A DNA stretch of 64,000 nucleotides from Pseudomonas baetica (GTDB lineage: Bacteria; Pseudomonadota; Gammaproteobacteria; Pseudomonadales; Pseudomonadaceae), in assembly GCF_002813455.1 (NCBI RefSeq), contig NZ_PHHE01000001.1:3100001-3164000 (forward strand), given 5' to 3'. Shown here in pieces: positions 1-6,566 of this stretch; position 1 is the first letter of the stretch, and every line of letters starts with the position of its first letter. Made by a program: the position numbers and the translations under genes. The notes under the pieces are model-generated. The model searched no databases, was not told where the DNA came from, and saw only the letters and a list, made by a program, of their open reading frames with translations.

Positions 1-149
1 TGCGCGCCGGCATCCAGACCCTGGTCAGCCTGTCCGCACCCACAGGCCTTGCCGTGCAATGGGCCCGTCGACATAACCTCAATCTCATCCACCTGCCGCA
101 GAAAAGTGCGCCGCGGGTGTATAGCCCCGCGATGGAGAATCAAGCGTGA
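1..149 (+). CDS. fdhD: FdhD, formate dehydrogenase accessory sulfurtransferase (C-terminal end only)
   Basis: The last 48 codons of a gene that begins before the window, read in the frame starting at base 3. The visible tail (RAGIQTLVSLSAPTGLAVQW, then an HNLNLIHLP stretch) matches the C-terminus of FdhD, which passes sulfur from a cysteine desulfurase to the molybdenum cofactor of formate dehydrogenases. Its TGA overlaps the GTG of the next gene (GTGA), so the two are translationally coupled, and that gene is a molybdopterin oxidoreductase, which fits. Only the tail can be seen, so the call leans on context. Confidence 0.8.
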   Translation, partial: RAGIQTLVSLSAPTGLAVQWARRHNLNLIHLPQKSAPRVYSPAMENQA

Positions 150-2494
150 GCCAACATCATCAAGCCGACCAGAAACCTGTCCCGCGCTACAAGCCTTACA
201 AAGGTGCCGCCGGCGGCTGGGGTGCCCTGATCAGTGTGGCCCAGGCCTGGTTGACCAGCGACAACGCGCTGAAAAACCTGCGCATGATGCTCAAGACCAA
301 CCAGAACGGCGGTTTCGACTGCCCGGGTTGCGCGTGGGGCGATTCGCCGGAAAGCGGCATGGTCAAGTTCTGCGAGAACGGCGCCAAAGCGGTGAACTGG
401 GAAGCGACCAAGCGTCGTGTAGACGCCAAGTTTTTCGCCAAGCACAGCGTCACTTCGTTGCTGGAGCAGAGCGATTACTGGCTTGAGTATCAGGGCCGCC
501 TGACCGAGCCGATGGTCTACGACGCCCAGACCGATCGTTACAAACCGATTGCCTGGGACGACGCCTACGCGCTGATCGGCAAACATCTGCAAGGCCTGTC
601 GAGCCCGGATCAGGCCGAGTTCTATACCTCGGGTCGTGCCAGCAACGAAGCGGCGTATCTGTATCAGCTGTTCGTACGCGCTTACGGCACCAACAACTTC
701 CCCGACTGCTCGAACATGTGCCACGAGGCCAGCGGTGTGGCGTTGGCGCAAAGCGTCGGCGTCGGCAAAGGCACCGTGACCTTCGACGATTTCGAACACG
801 CCGATGCGATTTTCGTCTGGGGCCAGAACCCCGGCACCAACCATCCGCGGATGCTTGAACCGCTGCGCGAAGCAGTGAAACGTGGCGCTCAGGTGGTGTG
901 CGTCAACCCACTGAAAGAGCGCGGCCTGGAACGTTTCCAACATCCGCAACACCCGATCGAAATGCTCACCAACGGCGACAAACCGACCAACACCGCGTAC
1001 TTCCGTCCGGCATTGGGCGGCGACATGGCGCTGCTGCGCGGCATGGCCAAGTTCCTCCTGCATTGGGAACGCGATGCGCAGAAGGCCGGCACACCGGCCG
1101 TGTTCGACCATGACTTCCTCAATGCCCACAGTGCCAACGTGCTGGAGTACCTCGGTGTCGTCGATGACACGCCGTGGGAGCAGATCATTGAGCAGTCCGG
1201 CCTGACGCTGGTGGAAATCGAACAAGCGGCGCGCATGTACGCCAAAGGCAAGAACGTGATCATGTGCTGGGCGATGGGTATCACCCAGCATCGCCACTCG
1301 GTGCCGACCATCCAGGAAATCGCCAACCTGATGCTGCTGCGCGGCAACATCGGCAAGCCAGGCGCTGGTCTGTGCCCGGTGCGCGGCCACAGTAACGTGC
1401 AGGGCGACCGCACAATGGGCATCAACGAGCGTCCGCCGGTAGCCTTCCTCGACTCGCTTGAGCGTCGCTTCCAGTTCAAGGTGCCGCGTCACAATGGCCA
1501 CAACGTGGTCGAGGCAATCCATGCGATGGCCGAAGGTCGCGCCAAAGTCTTTATCGGTCTGGGTGGCAACTTCGCCCAAGCCACGCCGGACAGCCCGCGC
1601 ACCTTCGCGGCGCTGAGCAATTGCGACCTGACCGTGCAGATCAGCACCAAACTCAACCGCAGCCACCTGGCTCACGGTAAAGACGCGTTGATCCTGCCGT
1701 GCCTCGGCCGTACCGACATCGACATCCAGACCGAAGGCCCGCAAGCGGTCACCGTGGAAGACTCGTTCAGCATGGTTCACGCCTCCAACGGCCAGTTGCA
1801 GCCACTGTCGAACCAGATGCGCTCGGAACCGTCGATCATCGCCGGCATCGCCGCTGCGACCCTGGGCAGCAAACCGGTGGACTGGAACTGGCTGGTAGCT
1901 GATTACGGGCGTATCCGCGAGCTGATCGCCGACACCATTCCGAACTTCAAGGCGTTCAACGAGAAGATCAAAAACCCTGGCGGTTTCTACCTCGGCAACA
2001 GCGCCGGCGCACGCAAGTGGAATACCCCGTCGGGCCGCGCCAATTTCCGCGCGAACCTGCTGCCCAAGGATCTGGTACACGAACGCACCCGCGCTACCGG
2101 ACAGTTGCCGGATCTGATCCTGCAATCGATGCGCTCGCACGATCAATACAACACCACGATTTATGGCCTCGACGACCGCTATCGCGGGGTGAAAGGCCAG
2201 CGCGATGTGTTGTTTGCCAACGAGGCTGACATCATTCGTCTGGGCTTCCGGCCAGGGCAGAAGGCTGACATCGTGTCGATCTGGGATGATGGTCGTGAGC
2301 GTCGGGTGAAGGGCTTTACGCTATTGGCGTTTGATATTCCTGCCGGTCAGGCTGCTGCGTATTATCCGGAAGTGAACCCGTTGGTGCCGCTGGAAAGTAC
2401 CGGGGATGGCAGCCATACGCCGACGTCGAAGTTCATTGCAATTCGATTGGAAGCAGCGAGCGAGACTGGGCTGATCATGGCCAAGTCTGCTTAA
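146..2494 (+). CDS. YdeP/FdhF-like molybdopterin oxidoreductase alpha subunit
   Basis: A 782-residue cytoplasmic oxidoreductase of the formate-dehydrogenase-alpha-like (YdeP) family. It would carry bis-MGD and probably one Fe-S cluster. The N-terminal cysteines lie at C59, C62 (FDCPGCAWGD) and C76, fewer than the four of classical FdhF. Typical molybdopterin-domain blocks follow (TSGRASNEAAYLYQLFVRAY, GANPGTNHP-like GQNPGTNHP, LLRGNIGKPGAGLCPVRGHS), with a C-terminal dinucleotide-binding domain. No signal peptide. The start is the GTG overlapping the fdhD stop. YdeP proteins are linked to acid resistance and formate metabolism, but the substrate is not certain; formate is an inference from the fdhD neighbour. 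Confidence 0.88.
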   Translation: MSQHHQADQKPVPRYKPYKGAAGGWGALISVAQAWLTSDNALKNLRMMLKTNQNGGFDCPGCAWGDSPESGMVKFCENGAKAVNWEATKRRVDAKFFAKHSVTSLLEQSDYWLEYQGRLTEPMVYDAQTDRYKPIAWDDAYALIGKHLQGLSSPDQAEFYTSGRASNEAAYLYQLFVRAYGTNNFPDCSNMCHEASGVALAQSVGVGKGTVTFDDFEHADAIFVWGQNPGTNHPRMLEPLREAVKRGAQVVCVNPLKERGLERFQHPQHPIEMLTNGDKPTNTAYFRPALGGDMALLRGMAKFLLHWERDAQKAGTPAVFDHDFLNAHSANVLEYLGVVDDTPWEQIIEQSGLTLVEIEQAARMYAKGKNVIMCWAMGITQHRHSVPTIQEIANLMLLRGNIGKPGAGLCPVRGHSNVQGDRTMGINERPPVAFLDSLERRFQFKVPRHNGHNVVEAIHAMAEGRAKVFIGLGGNFAQATPDSPRTFAALSNCDLTVQISTKLNRSHLAHGKDALILPCLGRTDIDIQTEGPQAVTVEDSFSMVHASNGQLQPLSNQMRSEPSIIAGIAAATLGSKPVDWNWLVADYGRIRELIADTIPNFKAFNEKIKNPGGFYLGNSAGARKWNTPSGRANFRANLLPKDLVHERTRATGQLPDLILQSMRSHDQYNTTIYGLDDRYRGVKGQRDVLFANEADIIRLGFRPGQKADIVSIWDDGRERRVKGFTLLAFDIPAGQAAAYYPEVNPLVPLESTGDGSHTPTSKFIAIRLEAASETGLIMAKSA

Positions 2495-2515
2495 CCGGGC
2501 GCTTCAACTGGCCCC

Positions 2516-2582
2516 TTCGCGAGCAGGCTCGCTCCCACATTGGATCGCGATTCATTGGGATGAACGCGGTCAACTGTGGGAG
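2516..2582. repeat. REP pair, left part, interrupted by the IS110 element
   Basis: One REP (cgcgagcaggctcgctccca, from 2518) is followed by the inverted partner, which stops at ctgtgggag (2582). The missing half (cgagcctgctcgcgaa) resumes at 3758–3773 on the far side of the insertion sequence. Intact copies of the same pair occur many times in the window, for example at 22630 and 33728, so the original target can be reconstructed exactly. Confidence 0.9.
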
Positions 2583-2605
2583 ATTCTATGGTTGAGGGGA
2601 AGCCC

Positions 2606-3553
2606 TCAACTGACTTTTGTCTGATATTCGCTTTGCCCTTTCAGCAAGGCGAATACCACCCGAGCAAGTTTGCGAGCCAGCATCACCAACGCCTGCGTGG
2701 TGCTGAAACCCCGTGCTCTCTGGGCTTCGTAAAACCCTTTCCAGGCTATCGTACGGCTAGCCGACATCGCTGCGTTGTGCAAAAGTCGGCGGGCCTCGGG
2801 GTCTCCGCGCTTGGTCAAGCTGCGGCGACCGTCCTTTTGCCCTGATTTCGATACCCGTAAATCCATGCCCAGGAAGGCGATAAACGCATCCGCGTTGCTA
2901 AATTCTCCCCGCTGAAACGCCGTGAGCAGGCGCGCTCCGGTCAGAAATCCAATGCCCTCAACTTTCAGGCAACGCTTCAATTGGCCGAGCAAACCGGCTT
3001 GTTTGAGCTGATCGTTGATCGTCTTTTCGATCATCGTTTCAAGCCGCTGCATGGATTTTATTTGTTCAGCAAAAGCTGCCTTCAACAGCGGCTCATTCGA
3101 CCAGCTCTGCACCAGGCCGACCCTTGCCTGGACCAAAGCCGCGCGGCGGCGGAAAAGGCTCAGGAGCTGGCGGTACAGCGGTGATGGCGGGGTCCAGGGG
3201 TGCAACTCCTCGGCTTCGTTCTTCAGGTAACGGGCCAGCAGCTTGGCGTCCAAGGCGTCGGTTTTGGCGCGGATCTTCACGCCTTCGCGGTAGTGTTTGA
3301 GTTCATAGCCGCCCACCATGTAAATCGTGCAACCGGCCGCATAGGCCAAATCAGCGAATTCCAGGTGGTAGATGTTGGTTGCCTCAATGGCAATAGACAC
3401 GGGGACGAGCAAGGCCTTCAGCCACTGCTTGATGGATGTTTTGGTATTGGGAATCGCTTCAAGCAGATCGCTATCGGCCTGATAAATCACCAGTTCATTT
3501 TTGGCGACATCCACGCCAACGATCGGATTTGATAGAGCGACTGGCATTGCCAC
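2606..3553 (-). CDS. IS110-family transposase (DEDD recombinase)
   Basis: A 315-residue transposase: an N-terminal RuvC-like DEDD domain beginning with VGVDVAKNELVIY, and a C-terminal Transposase_20 domain with a conserved serine region (GIGFLTGARLLTAF to GMDLRVSKSGQKDG). I chose the GTG at 3553 because GGAGG (3562–3566) sits 8 nt upstream; the frame is open further, to a GTG at 3583. A palindrome GTTGAGGGG/CCCTCAAC (2592–2609) overlaps the stop codon. The gene looks intact, so the element may be active. It would work with a bridge RNA from the same element. Confidence 0.92.
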   Translation of the reverse strand: MAMPVALSNPIVGVDVAKNELVIYQADSDLLEAIPNTKTSIKQWLKALLVPVSIAIEATNIYHLEFADLAYAAGCTIYMVGGYELKHYREGVKIRAKTDALDAKLLARYLKNEAEELHPWTPPSPLYRQLLSLFRRRAALVQARVGLVQSWSNEPLLKAAFAEQIKSMQRLETMIEKTINDQLKQAGLLGQLKRCLKVEGIGFLTGARLLTAFQRGEFSNADAFIAFLGMDLRVSKSGQKDGRRSLTKRGDPEARRLLHNAAMSASRTIAWKGFYEAQRARGFSTTQALVMLARKLARVVFALLKGQSEYQTKVS

Positions 3554-3591
3554 AGGATTTCCTCCGGGATAAGGTTTGAGCACTTGAAGGG

Positions 3592-3740
3592 TTCACCCAG
3601 AGGCGCAGGCTTGTTCCTATCGTCGGTCTAGCCAGATGCATTCTTTATCGGCGCTTGGGTGAAAGGAGGAGGGGCGAAATCTCCCACGGTCTGTGCTGCG
3701 TCAACAGTCAGAATCGAGCCTTGTCCCTCCTCCTCCCTTC
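3592..3740 (-). ncRNA. Candidate bridge RNA of the IS110 element
   Basis: The non-coding end upstream of the transposase folds, on the transposase strand, into two hairpins. The first has a GGAGGAGG/CCTCCTCC stem (3665–3674 with 3725–3738) and a roughly 50-nt loop. In the loop, AGGCTCG (complement of 3715–3721) equals the left half of the REP target and GTGGGAG (complement of 3681–3687) is complementary to the right half. The second hairpin has the stem TTCACCCA/TGGGTGAA (3592–3599 with 3656–3663). Its loop holds ACAAG, complementary to the element's own end CTTGT, and AGAAT, equal to its other end. This is the target-loop and donor-loop layout of IS621-type bridge RNAs. Transcript ends are unknown. 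Confidence 0.6.
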
Positions 3741-3831
3741 AAGTCCTACCATACAAGCGAGCCTGCTCGCGAAAGCGGTAGGGCATTCAATACATCTCTT
3801 CGCACTTGCACTTTTCAAACGGGCACAAAAA

Positions 3832-3857
3832 AGGCCGCTTTTTCACGAAAGCGGCCT
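3832..3857 (-). terminator. Rho-independent terminator, leftward
   Basis: Perfect 10-bp stem AGGCCGCTTT/AAAGCGGCCT with a 6-nt loop. On the minus strand it is followed by a run of T (the AAAAAA at 3827–3832). It may stop leftward transcription before it enters the insertion sequence. There is no leftward gene immediately upstream. Confidence 0.55.
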
Positions 3858-3888
3858 GTCCGAAGTAGCTAAAGACCGGCGAAAAACG

Positions 3889-3925
3889 CGTAAGTTCCGC
3901 CCATAAAACAGTAACTTACGTTTTT
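3889..3925 (+). terminator. Possible rho-independent terminator
   Basis: 8-bp inverted repeat CGTAAGTT/AACTTACG with a 16-nt loop, followed by TTTTT. It would act on rightward transcription; before the insertion it may have served the fdh operon. The long loop makes it uncertain. The next ten bases form a separate palindrome, TTGTATACAA (3924–3933). Confidence 0.35.
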
Positions 3926-4015
3926 GTATACAAGTCGTGTTATTCGTCGGATTTCGATTGTCACGCTTGTTACACAGCCTCAGGATCGGCGCCGTCATCC
4001 CTTTGAGGCTCCTCT

Positions 4016-4492
4016 ATGAAGTTCTCCTCGATTCTCTTGTTGTCCCTTGGCCTGGTCAGTGGTTTTGCGTCTGCAGGCGGCACCACCGAAGCAGGTGTGG
4101 GCGGCGCATTGGGCGGGGTTCTTGGCTCGGTCGTCGGTCAGTCTTTAGGCGGCAATACAGGTTCCACCATCGGCGCAGCCTTGGGCGGCGCGGGTGGTAG
4201 TGCGGTCGGCGCAGACAAGCGCAGCCGTGGCGAAGCCGCCATCGGCGGTGCGTTGGGCGCGGCCGGCGGTAACGTCGTGGGCCGCAGCATGGGCGGCACC
4301 ACCGGCAGCCTGATCGGCTCCGCAGCAGGTGGCGGCGCCGGTGGCGCGCTGGGTAACTACATGGGCAACAAAAGCGATGACGATGATCGTCGCTATGATC
4401 GCCGTCACGATGACCGTCGCTACTATCGCGACCGTCACCCGGGTCGCGGCCACGCTTATGGCCACCGCAAACATCACAAGTATCGCGACTGA
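4016..4492 (+). CDS. Glycine-zipper exported protein
   Basis: A 158-residue protein with a signal peptide (MKFSSILLLSLGLVSGFASA, cleavage after about residue 20). It is followed by a long run of small-residue repeats (GGALGG, GGAAGG, GGGAGG patterns, about residues 27–118) typical of glycine-zipper membrane-insertion segments. It ends in a 40-residue tail of Asp, Arg, His and Tyr. Glycine-zipper proteins sit in the outer membrane or periplasm; no enzymatic role is apparent. The start has a good Shine-Dalgarno (GAGG, 4003–4006). The gene is monocistronic, closed by the terminator at 4522. Function unknown. Confidence 0.8.
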   Translation: MKFSSILLLSLGLVSGFASAGGTTEAGVGGALGGVLGSVVGQSLGGNTGSTIGAALGGAGGSAVGADKRSRGEAAIGGALGAAGGNVVGRSMGGTTGSLIGSAAGGGAGGALGNYMGNKSDDDDRRYDRRHDDRRYYRDRHPGRGHAYGHRKHHKYRD

Positions 4493-4521
4493 GGCCTAAA
4501 CACCTCGTTGGCCGGTAAAGC

Positions 4522-4551
4522 AAAAATCGCAGCCCTAGGGCTGCGATTTTT
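4522..4551. terminator. Bidirectional rho-independent terminator
   Basis: Perfect palindrome with 15-nt arms (AAAAATCGCAGCCCT and its complement) centred on CCCTAGGG, with A and T tracts on either side. It lies between the converging genes ending at 4492 (+) and 4562 (-) and can serve both. Confidence 0.9.
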
Positions 4552-4561
4552 TTTACTTTTT

Positions 4562-4993
4562 TCACACCACCAATCTTTCCAGCGCCCCGCGTAACCCGGC
4601 AGGAATCGGCACTGGCTGATTGCTCGCCCGATCGACAAACACGTGCACGAAACGCCCGGCGGCACACGCTTCGCTTTCGCCGACCTTGAATACCGCCAGT
4701 TCATACTGCACCGAGCTGTTGCCCAACTTGCCGACCCGCAAACCGATCTCGATCAGATCAGGGAAAGCAATCGAGGCGAAGTAATCGCACGCAGAACTGA
4801 CCACAAAACCCACCACCTCACCGTCATGGATATCCAGCCCGCCGACCTGAATCAGGTAGGTGTTCACGGCGGTGTCGAAGAAGCTGTAATAGGTGACGTT
4901 GTTGACGTGGCCGTAGGCGTCGTTGTCATGCCAGCGGGTGGTGATGGGCTGGAAGTGCGGGTAGTCGCTGCGTTGAGGCATTGGGCTGGACAT
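4562..4993 (-). CDS. Acyl-CoA thioesterase, 4-hydroxybenzoyl-CoA thioesterase/YbgC-like hotdog fold
   Basis: A 143-residue single-domain hotdog thioesterase. The motif [20 protein letters not shown] (from about residue 20) contains the Asp and His/Asn of the 4HBT/YbgC family active site. Such enzymes hydrolyse short- or medium-chain acyl-CoA thioesters in the cytoplasm. It lies downstream of the 3-hydroxyacyl-CoA dehydrogenase on the same strand, with a REP pair between, so a shared role in acyl-CoA turnover is plausible but not shown. The exact substrate cannot be read from sequence. Confidence 0.85.
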   Translation of the reverse strand: MSSPMPQRSDYPHFQPITTRWHDNDAYGHVNNVTYYSFFDTAVNTYLIQVGGLDIHDGEVVGFVVSSACDYFASIAFPDLIEIGLRVGKLGNSSVQYELAVFKVGESEACAAGRFVHVFVDRASNQPVPIPAGLRGALERLVV

Positions 4994-5048
4994 AGATCAG
5001 CGATTCCTGAAGGTATTTTGGCGAGTCTAATTTAAACCGAGGCGTGGC

Positions 5049-5117
5049 CTTCGCGAGCAGGCTCGCTCCCACTTCGGAATGCGCTCCCCTGTGGGAGCGG
5101 GCTTGCCCGCGAAGGCG
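5049..5117. repeat. REP pair
   Basis: Inverted REP units ttcgcgagcaggctcgctcc and gagcgggcttgcccgcgaag with a short spacer, between the thioesterase and the dehydrogenase gene. Confidence 0.9.
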
Positions 5118-5138
5118 CCAGCACAGGCGCCACATCAA

Positions 5139-6362
5139 TCAACGGTCAGCAAACCCCTTCCCCTGCGCCGCCAACTCACCAATCAACCGCGCCGGCTTCC
5201 ACTGATCGCCCTGCCGCGTCTGCAGCGCCAACAAGCGCTGATGAATATCCGCCAGCCCCTGCTGATCTGCCCAGGCCATCGGCCCACCCTTGTCCGCCGG
5301 GAAGCCATAGCCGTTCAGATACACCAGATCAATGTCACGGGCCGACTCGGCGATGCCTTCCTGCAGAATCTTCGCACCTTCGTTGACCAGCGCCAGCAGG
5401 CAGCGCTCCAGAATTTCTTCCGGGCCAATCTCACGACGCTGAAAACCCAGCCCCTCGCTGACCTGCAACACAAGTGCATCGACCTCTGGATCATGCTCAG
5501 CCTGACGACTGCCCGGCTCGTAATGGTAGTAACCATTGCCGGACTTCTGGCCAAACCGGCCCATCTCGCACAAGCGGTTATCCACCTGAACCTGCGGCGC
5601 ATCCTGACCTTTACCGGCCAGCTCACGCGCACGCCATTCCAGATCAATGCCGACCACGTCGTACATGCGGAACGGCCCCATCGCAAAACCGAAGCCCTGC
5701 AACGCTGCATCGACCTGCTGTGGATAAGCGCCTTCGAGCAGCATCTTGCGCGCCTCCAGCACATACGGATGGAGCATGCGGTTGCCGATAAAACCGTGGC
5801 AGTTGCCCGACACCACACTGACCTTGCCCATGCGCTTGCCCAACGCCAGCGCGGCTTGCAATGCTGCCGGGGACGTCTGCGCGCCACGGACGATTTCCAG
5901 CAGTTTCATGATGTGCGCCGGGCTGAAGAAATGCAGGCCCAGCACTTGCTCAGGTCGCTTGGTGGCCGCAGCAATCGCATCGATATCCAGCGCCGACGTG
6001 TTACTCGCCAAAAGTGCCTCAGGCTTGAGCAAGCCATCCAGTTCGCGAAAGATCTTCTGCTTGAGCTCAAGGTTTTCGTACACCGCCTCGATCACCAGAT
6101 CGACATTGCGGATCGCCGCATAATCCGCCGCCGCGCTGACCCGGGCGAGGCGCGCATCAGCCTCGGCCTGATCGATCCGGCCCTGACGAACGTTGTGTGC
6201 ATAAGTGTCGGCCACAGCAGCGAGCGCCTGTTCAAGCATCTGTGGATTGTTATCCACCCATTGCACCGTCACACCGGCATTGGCCAGGCACATGACAATG
6301 CCACGGCCCATGGTGCCCGCACCGATCACCGCCGCCGTCTTGATATCGTATGTCTGGCTCAT
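5139..6362 (-). CDS. 3-hydroxyacyl-CoA dehydrogenase
   Basis: A 407-residue NAD-dependent L-3-hydroxyacyl-CoA dehydrogenase. The N-terminal Rossmann motif is VIGAGTMGRG with an acidic residue at the end of strand 2 (WVDNNP). The catalytic-His segment HFFSPAHIMKLLEIVRG and GFIGNRM follow, then two HCDH C-terminal domains (second with GYGFPADKGGPMAW). It resembles the dehydrogenase half of FadB/FadJ without the crotonase domain. I chose the ATG at 6362 (MSQTYDIK) because the Rossmann strand starts directly after it and AAGAGAAC precedes it; the open frame runs 8 codons further. Likely beta-oxidation. Confidence 0.88.
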   Translation of the reverse strand: MSQTYDIKTAAVIGAGTMGRGIVMCLANAGVTVQWVDNNPQMLEQALAAVADTYAHNVRQGRIDQAEADARLARVSAAADYAAIRNVDLVIEAVYENLELKQKIFRELDGLLKPEALLASNTSALDIDAIAAATKRPEQVLGLHFFSPAHIMKLLEIVRGAQTSPAALQAALALGKRMGKVSVVSGNCHGFIGNRMLHPYVLEARKMLLEGAYPQQVDAALQGFGFAMGPFRMYDVVGIDLEWRARELAGKGQDAPQVQVDNRLCEMGRFGQKSGNGYYHYEPGSRQAEHDPEVDALVLQVSEGLGFQRREIGPEEILERCLLALVNEGAKILQEGIAESARDIDLVYLNGYGFPADKGGPMAWADQQGLADIHQRLLALQTRQGDQWKPARLIGELAAQGKGFADR

Positions 6363-6480
6363 GTTGTTCTCTTGTTGGCGATCCAAAGACAGGTCTCACC
6401 ATAGTCAGCCATCGACGGTTTTTGAAGTTTATTACCGTGATGATCGACATTCAGCGGATGGATTTAACACGCCTTATCCC

Positions 6481-6559
6481 TGTAGGAGCTGCCGCAGGCT
6501 GCGATCTTTTGATCGTTAAAATCTACATCAAAAGATCGCAGCCTGCGGCAGCTCCTACA
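6481..6559. repeat. Perfect 33-bp inverted repeat (gctgccgcaggctgcgatc family)
   Basis: Arms at 6481–6513 and 6527–6559 are exact reverse complements, with a 13-nt loop. Related hairpins occur at 40499–40566 and 57236–57313. This is a dispersed Pseudomonas repeat distinct from the gcgagc REP type. It lies just after the helicase stop codon and could end or stabilise that transcript. Confidence 0.9.
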
Positions 6560-6566
6560 CAGGGGG

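Larger units (their letters stand above)
2583..3755 (-). mobile_element. IS110-family insertion sequence (about 1.17 kb) inside a REP
   Basis: The boundaries come from rejoining the interrupted REP: ...CTGTGGG-AG at 2581–2582 and AG-CGAGCCTG from 3756. A 2-bp AG (CT on the transposase strand) therefore sits at both junctions, as expected for IS110 recombination at a CT core. The subterminal motif TATGGT (2587–2592) is inverted as ACCATA (3748–3753). The element contains one transposase gene and a long non-coding region of about 200 bp upstream of it (right side in this window), with only about 23 bp downstream. That layout is that of the IS110 subgroup rather than IS1111. Pseudomonas and E. 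coli IS110 elements that target REPs are known. Confidence 0.88.

Noticed and set aside
140..2146. Long reverse-strand open frame (668 codons) opposite the molybdopterin oxidoreductase
   Set aside because: The plus-strand frame has clear family motifs; the reverse frame is a by-product of GC-rich third positions.
2583..3755. IS1111-subgroup assignment based on the subterminal TATGGT inverted repeat
   Set aside because: The long non-coding region is upstream of the transposase, as in the IS110 subgroup, and the repeat is only about 6 bp.
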